DNA of 64,000 nucleotides from JBJMQS01 sp045802605. GTDB lineage: Bacteria > Planctomycetota > Planctomycetia > Gemmatales > Gemmataceae. The notes below the pieces were generated by a model. That model did not search any database. It was not told the origin of the DNA and saw only the letters and a program-made list of their open reading frames with translations. Each line of letters starts with the position of its first letter. The first letter of the stretch is position 1. The DNA lies in the NCBI GenBank assembly GCA_045802605.1, contig JBJMQS010000019.1:62001-126000 (forward strand). The letters run 5' to 3'. Both the position numbers and the translations under genes were made by a program. Of the stretch, positions 8,846-17,011 are shown piece by piece.

Positions 8846-10218
8846 GCAGCCCGTCCCGCGCGTCTGGCTTGCGTCACATGTGAGATGCAGAAACGATATT
8901 TGCCGGAAGGTTCCTGCGGGATTTGGTCCAAAAACTCGCAGCGAAATTGTGCCGTGGGTCCAAAGTACTGTCGCACTAAGCCGGCGATTCGTGGTTCACT
9001 TTCGCGACTGAATTCGCACCCTCGCACAATGCGGAAACAGAATTGTTCGGTTGTCTCCTGGATAAATTGCATCTGCGTGACGCCGGGCACCAGCGTCGCG
9101 AAGTTATCGGTAAGGGAGATGCCCGAAATGTATTCTCCGGATGCGGTAACTACATAATCAGCCTCGCGTCCCTCGACGGCCGCCAGGCGGGCACTGCCGC
9201 GACCGCAAACGCAGGGGCCCGAGCTCCAACTCGCGACGTCGCCGACCTCGTAACGCAATAACGGCATGGCGAAATTGCTCAGGTCGGTAATTACGACGCG
9301 ACCCGGCTTTCCGACGGCGGCCCTTTGGTTGCCATCGAGAATTTCCACCAACACTGATTGATCGTTGACATGCAATCCGCTGTGAGTCGGGCATTCGCAG
9401 GCGATCAGGCTGACTTCCTCGCAGCCATAACGGTTCGTCACCCGGCACCCAAAAACCGCTTCGATGAGCTTGCGCTGATAATCGTGCAACACCATTGCCG
9501 TCGTGATAATGCCCTCCGGGTGACAACGCGGCAGATCATGATCGCGGATCACGGAGGCGAGGAGCGCCACTGAGTGGGCGTGCCCAAAAATCAAACTGGG
9601 TCGATACCGTGGCAATCGCCTGGCAAAGGCAACGATGTCGGATTCGGTCATTCCCAAAGTGTTGAGCTGGATCGCGCGGTCAAACAGTGTATTTCGCAGC
9701 CAAGTTTTGAACTTGGATCCTCCATAACCAGGATCGCCCCAAACTCTCGCTATCCTTTGGCCGCGCCGCCAACCGCTCCATTCGTCTGCCACGATCGTTG
9801 CGGCCCGTTTCCAGCCCAGGCCATCCAAGTTGAGAGCGATCTGAAGTGGCACGCCGGTTGAACCCGACGTTTTTTTTTCGACCGTTGGTGTGTCCCGATA
9901 AGCCACGGATTTTAATCCGTCCTGCTGTTCGCGGATCATTGTTTTGGTTAGGATCGGCAGAAGTTGCAAATCATCTTCGGTGCGAATATCCCCTGCCGAA
10001 AGCCTGAGCCGGGCGAACATGTCGCGGTAATACGGGACCGTTGCCAAGGCATGTTCGACGATGCGTTGGAGCATTACGTTTCGTCGCGCCGTGCGGACAT
10101 GATCGGAATCAAATTGCCGACGACTAATCTCGGCAATGTAGCGCAGCATTAGCGGATGGTCGCGACGAGACCAAAGGGGCCAAACGACTCGACAAAGTGC
10201 GGCATCGATTAGGCCCAT
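8842..10218 (-). CDS. CapK-like / phenylacetate-CoA ligase family adenylate-forming protein
   Basis: 458 residues from ATG 10218 (MGLIDAALCRVVW); ATG 10230 is 4 codons earlier. The open frame to 10584 lies inside the O-antigen ligase gene and is not credible. The P-loop-like motif KKTSGSTGVPLQIAL and the later NRYGCEEVSLIACEC are the hallmarks of CapK/PaaK proteins; a cysteine-rich stretch, CVCGRGSARL, follows. PaaK members activate acids as acyl-adenylates or CoA esters; members in capsule clusters have no settled substrate. The start overlaps the ligase gene by 10 bases. Confidence 0.85.
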   Translation of the reverse strand: MGLIDAALCRVVWPLWSRRDHPLMLRYIAEISRRQFDSDHVRTARRNVMLQRIVEHALATVPYYRDMFARLRLSAGDIRTEDDLQLLPILTKTMIREQQDGLKSVAYRDTPTVEKKTSGSTGVPLQIALNLDGLGWKRAATIVADEWSGWRRGQRIARVWGDPGYGGSKFKTWLRNTLFDRAIQLNTLGMTESDIVAFARRLPRYRPSLIFGHAHSVALLASVIRDHDLPRCHPEGIITTAMVLHDYQRKLIEAVFGCRVTNRYGCEEVSLIACECPTHSGLHVNDQSVLVEILDGNQRAAVGKPGRVVITDLSNFAMPLLRYEVGDVASWSSGPCVCGRGSARLAAVEGREADYVVTASGEYISGISLTDNFATLVPGVTQMQFIQETTEQFCFRIVRGCEFSRESEPRIAGLVRQYFGPTAQFRCEFLDQIPQEPSGKYRFCISHVTQARRAGRAA

Positions 10219-11441
10219 GCGGGCACCCATTGCTCTGACTCGATTTCGGCGACGGACTGGGTAACTCGCTGGCGATAAGCGCGAAGTGCGACCGAAACGA
10301 AGGCGCAATACCACAAATAGTTGTACCGATAGAGATTGTGGCCAAACACGCCTTCGAACAAAAGCAAGAACACGCATACGGTGAGCGCCTGGGCCAGATG
10401 ATATACGGGCTCTTGCCCAGGGTCCGGAACATGCTCGCGCACCAAACGAAAGAGCTGGCGCAGTCCTCTCAAGACAGCAAAGAGAAAGACACCGAATGCC
10501 AAGGCGCCAAATGTGCCGAGTTCGCCAACTAGTTGTCCATAGAGATTGTGTGATTCGATTGCTCGGCCTGTCGCTGGCCGCCATGCGCCGGGGCCAACAC
10601 CGGTGAGAGGATATTTCGACCAGAGTTCCATGCCGATGAAGAACCCTTCAATGCGTCCCTGACCAGACTCGCGGGCATTCTCCGGCCCGACGCTGGGATC
10701 AATGATGGTGGTGAATCTGTTTTGCAGTTCATCGGGTAAAACCATAAAACCCGCGACCGCCGCCACGGAGGCAAAAGCCAAGAGAGGCAATCGTCGTTTT
10801 CCTGAAAGCCTGATGGTGACCAGGGCCCAGACGGTTAGGCCGACCAATGCCGAGCGGGAGCCGGTCAAGCCAATACAACCGATTGACAACAAAACGTAAC
10901 CGGTTAACAGCGTACGGCCCTTGCGGGATGGCCATTCCATCCAGAGGTAGCGGACAAATGGCAACGTGTAGAGGATCGACGCGGCGAAGGTGTTCGGATC
11001 GCCCAGCGAAGTATCGACGCCGATCAGCCGGCTGATGCCCATGCGATACGTGAATCGTCCGGCGAGGTATTCACGGATCGAGTGGAGCATGTACAGCGTC
11101 ATTACCGCGAGGAAAGCCACGATGACGCGCCGCAATGCTCGCTCATCGCGCAGACAAGTTGCCATGATCAGAGCAAAACCGGCCGCGAGCGTGAAGTTCT
11201 TGACAGGAATCTCACCCGACGCGGACCACGGGCTCAAAAGCCAAGCCGCATAAACAGCAGCGGTGAAAACCGCGATAGCCAGCTTAGGCAAATCGATCGC
11301 CAAGCGTTTCGGTGCAACGAGCCACGCCACGCAGAGCATGCCAAAGTACACCAGCTCGATCCGCAGCGGTTCGAACGTCGGCCAAATCTCCATGGGACGA
11401 TGAAGCGCCAGATAGATGTAGCCAAAGAGGAGATAGATCAT
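10209..11441 (-). CDS. O-antigen ligase / polymerase family membrane protein
   Basis: 410 residues with about eleven membrane segments. The signature ESHNLYGQLVGELGTFGALA (after a periplasmic loop with GVGPGAWRP) is the Wzy_C/O-antigen ligase motif, where a conserved His/Asn loop takes part in glycan transfer. It should join or polymerise glycan repeats on the periplasmic side of the inner membrane. Its start overlaps the acetyltransferase stop by 4 bases. Polymerase and ligase cannot be told apart from sequence alone. Confidence 0.88.
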   Translation of the reverse strand: MIYLLFGYIYLALHRPMEIWPTFEPLRIELVYFGMLCVAWLVAPKRLAIDLPKLAIAVFTAAVYAAWLLSPWSASGEIPVKNFTLAAGFALIMATCLRDERALRRVIVAFLAVMTLYMLHSIREYLAGRFTYRMGISRLIGVDTSLGDPNTFAASILYTLPFVRYLWMEWPSRKGRTLLTGYVLLSIGCIGLTGSRSALVGLTVWALVTIRLSGKRRLPLLAFASVAAVAGFMVLPDELQNRFTTIIDPSVGPENARESGQGRIEGFFIGMELWSKYPLTGVGPGAWRPATGRAIESHNLYGQLVGELGTFGALAFGVFLFAVLRGLRQLFRLVREHVPDPGQEPVYHLAQALTVCVFLLLFEGVFGHNLYRYNYLWYCAFVSVALRAYRQRVTQSVAEIESEQWVPAWA

Positions 11442-12034
11442 GCGACCTCCCTTTGGCGTTTGATTTGAGCCGGGTTGCCGGCCACGACTGCACCTGCCGT
11501 CACGGAGTGAATCACCACCGAGCCAGCACCTACGACTGCGCTCGCACCAACGTCGGCCAAGATCACCGATGAATTACCCAGCCAGGCGTTACGCCCAACG
11601 TGAACCATTTCGAAGACACCGCCCTGCTCTTGAATCGGAACATTTGGTGCATCAAAGCGATGTTGTCGCCGGCCGCTCAATAGATCGACATTGCTACCAA
11701 TTGTGACATGATCGTCGAGTGAACAGAGTCCAATGGAGCATCGATTGCCAATGTAAACGCCGCGGCCGATGGTGGCTTGCGAATGGGCGAACGTGGTGCC
11801 AAAACCAATATGCACATCAGTCGCGCAATGACTTAGAGTCATGCGATAGAATGAGCGCCGGGCAAATATCCCGAGCTTTCCTGGCACAAGGCTCAGTAGC
11901 TCCGAGGTTGCGGCGAAGAGTGCGTCGGTGCGATCGAGCCAGGCGACAAGGCACAGGGGCAGGAGCAGCGCGCAGCCCGCATAAACAATGGCATCGCGGG
12001 CCGCGGCGCGCAGCGACGAAGGGGTGACATGCAT
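11438..12034 (-). CDS. Hexapeptide-repeat acyltransferase
   Basis: 198 residues from ATG 12034 (MHVTPSSLRAAARD). An N-terminal hydrophobic segment (AIVYAGCALLLPLCLVAWLD) is followed by left-handed beta-helix repeats (TIGRGVYIGNRCSIG, HVTIGSNVDL, VHVGRNAWLGNSSVI, then GASAVVGAGSVV) and the closing AGAVVAGNPAQ seen in sugar and serine O-acetyltransferases. The likely job is acetylation of a cluster glycan. The start codon overlaps that of the divergent gluQRS gene by 2 bases. The longer frame to 12103 runs into gluQRS and was rejected. Confidence 0.85.
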   Translation of the reverse strand: MHVTPSSLRAAARDAIVYAGCALLLPLCLVAWLDRTDALFAATSELLSLVPGKLGIFARRSFYRMTLSHCATDVHIGFGTTFAHSQATIGRGVYIGNRCSIGLCSLDDHVTIGSNVDLLSGRRQHRFDAPNVPIQEQGGVFEMVHVGRNAWLGNSSVILADVGASAVVGAGSVVIHSVTAGAVVAGNPAQIKRQREVA

Positions 12035-12974
12035 GCCGGAGACCATCGTCACGCGGTTCGCACCGTCGCCCACAGGTTCACAGCATCTCGGTAACGCCCG
12101 CACCTATCTCATCTCCTGGTTATTCGCCCGCGCTTCAGGCGGGCGAGTTTTGCTACGCCTCGAGGACATCGATTCGCCCCGCGTGAAGCAAGGGGCGAGT
12201 GAAGAAGTTTTCCTCGATCTCCGCTGGCTCGGCCTCGACTGGGACGGCGAGCCTCTCATACAAACCGCTCGCCTGCCACTTTACGAGGCAGCGCTGGCCA
12301 AGATACAACAAGCCGAGCTTGTCTATCCTTGCACCTGCACTCGCAGCGACATCGAGCGAGCGGCCAGTGCTCCACATCCCGAGGGCTCTGAACCGCCCTA
12401 CCCCGGCACCTGTTCGCATCGTCGCATCGCCGACGCCACTAACCTCGACGGGCAAACATTCGCCTGGCGATTTGGTGTCACCAATTCGCCGGCTTTCGAT
12501 GACCTGTTTCGCGGCCCGACCCACGTCGATCTGCGTGCTGACGGCGGCGACTTCGTTGTCTGGAAGTCGGCCGGCTCTCCCGCATACCAACTCGCCGTAG
12601 TCGTGGACGATGCGGCAACTGGTGTCACCCACGTCATTCGCGGGGACGACCTTGTCTCCTCCACTCCGCGCCAACTTTTGCTTTACCGGGCCCTTGGTAT
12701 TCGACCTCCGCAGTTCGCTCATGTGCCGCTCGTAGTTGGGCCAGATGGCCGCCGCTTGGCCAAACGTCACGGCGACACTCGCCTTTCGACCATGCGATCA
12801 GCCGGCGTAGCCCCCGAGGCCGTCGTTGGCTTGTTAGCTTGGTCGTGCGGCTGGTTGGCGAAACCACGGCCCATCACCCCAAGCAAACTCATGAGGCACT
12901 TTGATCTCTCGGCGATTCCCAAGGCGCCTTTCGTCGTCACTGAGGAACATCTCGCGATGATCGACTTTCGCTAG
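12033..12974 (+). CDS. gluQRS: Glutamyl-Q tRNA(Asp) synthetase
   Basis: 313 residues from ATG 12033, matching truncated GluRS paralogues (YadB) that lack the anticodon-binding domain. The class I HIGH-type motif is in RFAPSPTGSQHLGNAR, and the KMSKS-type loop is RRLAKRHGDT. Two Cys in YPCTCTRSD plus YPGTC supply the zinc site of GluQRS. The enzyme charges glutamate onto queuosine at position 34 of tRNA-Asp. It is the only plus-strand gene inside the polysaccharide cluster, sharing a 2-base start overlap with the acetyltransferase and a 4-base stop overlap with the epimerase. Confidence 0.95.
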   Translation: MPETIVTRFAPSPTGSQHLGNARTYLISWLFARASGGRVLLRLEDIDSPRVKQGASEEVFLDLRWLGLDWDGEPLIQTARLPLYEAALAKIQQAELVYPCTCTRSDIERAASAPHPEGSEPPYPGTCSHRRIADATNLDGQTFAWRFGVTNSPAFDDLFRGPTHVDLRADGGDFVVWKSAGSPAYQLAVVVDDAATGVTHVIRGDDLVSSTPRQLLLYRALGIRPPQFAHVPLVVGPDGRRLAKRHGDTRLSTMRSAGVAPEAVVGLLAWSCGWLAKPRPITPSKLMRHFDLSAIPKAPFVVTEEHLAMIDFR

Positions 12975-13918
12975 GCCGCTCGGCTCAAGCCCGCGAACTG
13001 ACTGTGCCACGCCACCTGTCGAGCCAGGCCCTCGTCCAGTCCGACGGACGGCTTCCAACCCAAATGTCTTTGAAGCCGCGTCGTGTCCGCGAATGTATGG
13101 CGCTGATCGCCTGGGCGAGCTGGTTTCTGTTGCACGCGCGCTCGGCGGCCGGTGATCTTTTCGATGCGGCCGATGATGTCCCACACCGATGCGGTTTCGC
13201 CGCCGCCCACATTGAAGGTCTCGCCACAGATTCCCTGTGACGCCTGAATAGTCGCTTGGACACAATCACTGATGAATGTGTTGCCGCGAACCTGCTGACC
13301 GTCGCCGAATACGCTGATGGGCTCGTCACGCAAGATCGCATTGATGAACTGGTGATATCCCATGTCGGGCCGTTGCCGCGGTCCGTAGACGGAAAAGTAC
13401 CGCAAGACAACTAGTGGCAATCCGAACTCTTCGCTGTAGGCACGAGCCAGATGTTCCGCGGCCAGCTTGGTCGCTCCATAGGGCGATATTGGCCGGGTCG
13501 GCAAAGATTCGTCGCCGGACGCATGCCGACCATAAACAGAGGACGTCGAAGCATACACGAAGCGCTGCAGCGTTGTCGAAGCTTGGGCGGCCTGCAAAAG
13601 CCGTTGTGTCGCAAGCACATTGCAGCCCTGGTAAAGCTCGAAGTCAGTCCAACTCCGCGGTAGACCCGGCATGGCAGCGAGGTGGAAAGCGACTTGGACG
13701 CCATCAAGCCATTCATCGAGAGGATCCGTGCGCAGATCAGTCGCGACAAATTGAAATGCTCGATGCGAGCGGGCGGTGCTGAGGTTCGCTTCTTTGATGG
13801 GCCGTGGGTAGTACGGGATGAAACAATCCAGGCCAACGACGCTGTGGCCATCCTGAAGCAAGCGTTCACACAGGTGTGAACCGATGAATCCGGCCGCGCC
13901 GGTGACGAGACACTTCAT
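12971..13918 (-). CDS. NAD-dependent sugar epimerase/dehydratase (extended SDR)
   Basis: 315 residues. The N-terminal GxxGxxG is TGAAGFIGSHLCERLLQDGH; the catalytic YxxxK is in SPYGATKLAAEH, with the upstream Ser in YASTSSVYGRH. VYGPRQRPDMGYHQF is typical of UDP-glucuronate or UDP-glucose 4-epimerases. It should supply a nucleotide sugar for the neighbouring glycosyltransferases. It overlaps the large glycosyltransferase gene by 4 bases upstream and the convergent gluQRS by 4 bases downstream. Confidence 0.93.
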   Translation of the reverse strand: MKCLVTGAAGFIGSHLCERLLQDGHSVVGLDCFIPYYPRPIKEANLSTARSHRAFQFVATDLRTDPLDEWLDGVQVAFHLAAMPGLPRSWTDFELYQGCNVLATQRLLQAAQASTTLQRFVYASTSSVYGRHASGDESLPTRPISPYGATKLAAEHLARAYSEEFGLPLVVLRYFSVYGPRQRPDMGYHQFINAILRDEPISVFGDGQQVRGNTFISDCVQATIQASQGICGETFNVGGGETASVWDIIGRIEKITGRRARVQQKPARPGDQRHTFADTTRLQRHLGWKPSVGLDEGLARQVAWHSQFAGLSRAA

Positions 13919-16842
13919 GACGCCTCCCGCCGCGCTGGAGTGACAGTCGCTTCCAAGCGCGCAACTCGCCGACCCAGCTCTTCACAAGTGCGGCGTGACT
14001 CCGCAAGTTCGGCCCGCAGCAAGGAGTCATCGGGACGCGCTTCTAATTCCTCAATGATCTCGAGCAAGCGCCGATTAAAGCGTGTCTGCTGTCGCGTAAC
14101 GACATCGACATAAGAGACTTTGAAATTGTGCAACAGCTTCGACTTTATCCATCTCTTCCAACGAGCCAATCGCCCTTCACTCACATCGACATAGTCATCC
14201 GGTAATTGAGCTAACGCAGGTAAGCCGCGTGCAGGGAGCCGTTTGATATTGAGAGCAACCTCCCCGCGAAAGTCTCGCACGATTGCCAGTGGGCCGAACC
14301 AATTGATCTCTTCGTTTTCCAACCTATATGTGCGGAGACCCGCCTCAAGGCTCACGCCGGGCCGTGCATTCGTGACGGGCACGGATACGACGATTTCGTC
14401 GCCCTCGGTAATAGTTTTCCAAAGCGCGATCGGTGTGATTTCGCCGACGAATTCATCATTGCTATCGCGACAACGGATCAAGATTTCAGTGCGACCCGGG
14501 CCGGTGGGCACCAACGGTGCCCCGCCACGATGGCGAAGGATAAGGCGCCAAGTCGGCGAAACGACCTCGCGCTCGACTGAATCCAGCTCGACATTTGCAG
14601 GCCGGGAGATGGAAGGCCGGTCGAGCAGTCGCTCGACCACCAAATCGAACTTACGCCGCCAATTTGTTCGGCTGAATTGCGCTGCCCGTCGAATACCGGC
14701 ATCGCGCATGATAGCGCTCATTGGCCGATTGAGATTATCAATTGCGGTTTCGAGTGAATGAAGGATGGCCTCGGGCTTGCGGAAATGACGCGCCACATAC
14801 TGTTGCCCGGCACATCCAAGCGCGGCCCCAGCGTCGGGGTTATCCCAAAGGTGGTTCAGCGCCATCGCGAATTGAGCGTAGTCACTCACGGCAAGACCAC
14901 CGTTGCCGCGTTCCACGTGACTCGCCAGTACGGGCGAAGCTGCATTGACTACCACTGGAACGCCAAATGCCTGCGCTTCGAGAACGACCAGCGAGAGTGA
15001 TTCGTTCACCGAAAGCTGAACAATCGCGGCCGCATTGGCGACGACGCGGTCTTTCTCGTCGTCGGGCAGCCGACCGAGATCCACCGCCCAGGGCTCGTCA
15101 GGAATTGGCATCGGCCCTTCGCCGATGAACGCAAAGCGAAACCGTTCCGCGAACTCGGCGTGGTACTTTTGGGCCCACTCGCATAACAGCGGCAAATTCT
15201 TCTCGGCCACTCGACGCCCGATACTTACGACATAGGGCCGATCCACCACACTAGATGCATTGCCAATGTTCTTCTGACTTGGATTAATGCAAGCGCCGAT
15301 AACAAGGGAATTCGGATGGTTGTAGCCGAGCGATGCGGCGAGATCGCGCTCTTCTATGCTGTGGAAGACTACCCCACCAACCTGCTCGAACAACTCCCCA
15401 ATGCCACTCAACCGTGCGGCCGGCTCGTCGTGCAGACACGGAACGAGAAGAACACGTGAATTGAATTGGCGAACGACGTCTCGCGTTAGGCCTGTCGTTG
15501 CAGGTCCAACTAGGATTGCGTCCCAAGCTCCGGTTTTTGCCAAGTCGGCGAGAAGCGCATCCGATCGCAATGTGTTTTGCCAGTAACCAGCTTCTTTTTC
15601 ACCGTGAACTGGAGCGCAATTTAGTGCGGCCGCCCCGCGTTCGGGATTTTGCGGGTTGGCGGCGAACTCCTTAACTCGGGTCACATAAGCAGGAGCCCGC
15701 GCCAGTTGGGTCGTAAAGACATGAACTTCGTAGCCGCTGCGCTGGAGTGTGGCTGCCATCATAGCGAGCGACCGCTCGGCCCCACTCGCTACATCACCAT
15801 AGGCGGAAGTAACAAGGGCCACGCGATTGTTGGCGATTGGCGCAGGAGCCTTGACCAACCGGTGAATCCGATCTGCCAGGCTGCGAGGATCTTCCGTTGA
15901 AAAAGTTAGACCAGTATCACCAACTGTCTCGGGCAAAGCGGCGGCGCGTGAGGTGATGACAGGTAAGCCACACGCCATTGCTTCAATCACAGGCAGACAA
16001 AAGCCCTCGTGCAGCGACGGAATAACGAGAGCATCGGCACTGCGATAGCAATCACGCAAAGTAACTTCATCTACAGCGCCCAGAAAATGCACACGGTCGG
16101 CAACGCCCAAGTCGGCAGCTAATTCTCGACAACGAAGTCGCTCAGCTTCGTAAACCTCGCCGCACGGCCCCACAATGGCGACATGAAATGGCGGATTAGC
16201 ATCGCGCAAATGACTCAGAGCCGATATCAAGATGGGGACACGTTTATTCTCGGCAAGCCGACCTGCAAACAAGAGAATTCGGGATTCGCCTACGCCAAGT
16301 CGTTTCCGCAGACTTTGCTGCGGTTCGCCGGGCGTAAACCATTGCTCGTCGATGGGTAGTCCAATGCGTTGAACGCGCTCGCGAGGCAGCTTGATCGATT
16401 CGGATAGCTCTCGAGCCGCGAAATCACTGTGAACTATCACGCCATCGGCGAATCCGGCCAAGCCAGCCCATTCCGCACCGCGCAATAGTGACTCGCGCTG
16501 TGGACCCGACGAGTGCTCCGGTGGTGTGACGCCGTGGTAGTCAAAAATTATCTTCCGAGTTCCATCGGCTACGAGCGGAAGCAATCTCAACAGCGGGTAA
16601 TATTCTGAGAATTCCACGCTAACCAAATCTGCCTGCAGCAGCGCTTGGAAACCGCGTCCATTTGTATCGTTTGGCTTCTGTCGAATTGTGTATCGCTTGA
16701 GCGATGGGTGAAGTGCCCGCAGGTCGGCGGCGACGACAGTGACATCCGCGCCGCGATCGAGGAAGTAATCAACTTTCTCCAGCAGCCCGCGGCCGATGGC
16801 GTCGCCGGCTCGAGCATTCTGGGTCAGAAATGCGACCCGCAT
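13915..16842 (-). CDS. Two-module family 4 glycosyltransferase with C-terminal coiled coil
   Basis: 975 residues holding two GT-B modules. Module 1 (about 1-340) has RILLFAGRLAENKRVPIL and the donor-site HEGFCLPVIEAMACGLPV. Module 2 (about 345-700) has YVVSIGRRVAEKNLPLL and NESLSLVVLEAQAFGVPVVV. A beta-rich segment follows (about 750-880), and the last 70 residues are heptad-like and charged (LLEIIEELEARPDDSLLRAE). It probably adds two sugars in succession or one processively. It is the first gene of the overlapping run leading to the flippase. 169 bases upstream of the start hold no gene and probably the cluster promoter. Confidence 0.9.
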   Translation of the reverse strand: MRVAFLTQNARAGDAIGRGLLEKVDYFLDRGADVTVVAADLRALHPSLKRYTIRQKPNDTNGRGFQALLQADLVSVEFSEYYPLLRLLPLVADGTRKIIFDYHGVTPPEHSSGPQRESLLRGAEWAGLAGFADGVIVHSDFAARELSESIKLPRERVQRIGLPIDEQWFTPGEPQQSLRKRLGVGESRILLFAGRLAENKRVPILISALSHLRDANPPFHVAIVGPCGEVYEAERLRCRELAADLGVADRVHFLGAVDEVTLRDCYRSADALVIPSLHEGFCLPVIEAMACGLPVITSRAAALPETVGDTGLTFSTEDPRSLADRIHRLVKAPAPIANNRVALVTSAYGDVASGAERSLAMMAATLQRSGYEVHVFTTQLARAPAYVTRVKEFAANPQNPERGAAALNCAPVHGEKEAGYWQNTLRSDALLADLAKTGAWDAILVGPATTGLTRDVVRQFNSRVLLVPCLHDEPAARLSGIGELFEQVGGVVFHSIEERDLAASLGYNHPNSLVIGACINPSQKNIGNASSVVDRPYVVSIGRRVAEKNLPLLCEWAQKYHAEFAERFRFAFIGEGPMPIPDEPWAVDLGRLPDDEKDRVVANAAAIVQLSVNESLSLVVLEAQAFGVPVVVNAASPVLASHVERGNGGLAVSDYAQFAMALNHLWDNPDAGAALGCAGQQYVARHFRKPEAILHSLETAIDNLNRPMSAIMRDAGIRRAAQFSRTNWRRKFDLVVERLLDRPSISRPANVELDSVEREVVSPTWRLILRHRGGAPLVPTGPGRTEILIRCRDSNDEFVGEITPIALWKTITEGDEIVVSVPVTNARPGVSLEAGLRTYRLENEEINWFGPLAIVRDFRGEVALNIKRLPARGLPALAQLPDDYVDVSEGRLARWKRWIKSKLLHNFKVSYVDVVTRQQTRFNRRLLEIIEELEARPDDSLLRAELAESRRTCEELGRRVARLEATVTPARREAS

Positions 16843-17011
16843 GACGTCCTTCCATGGACCTCTCGATCATTGCAGACTCTTCCGAGAGGGCGAATGCTAC
16901 CGGAGAACCGAAGTTCGTGCAACCGCAGTCGGTTGACACCTTAAAAAGTTGGGAAAATGGCGGTCAGCCGGGTGCGGGCTGAGACACTCGCTATCGCGTC
17001 ACGACGAACCT

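Noticed and set aside
10219..10584. Extended N-terminus of the CapK-like gene
   Set aside because: It lies within the O-antigen ligase reading frame and is Arg-rich nonsense-like sequence.
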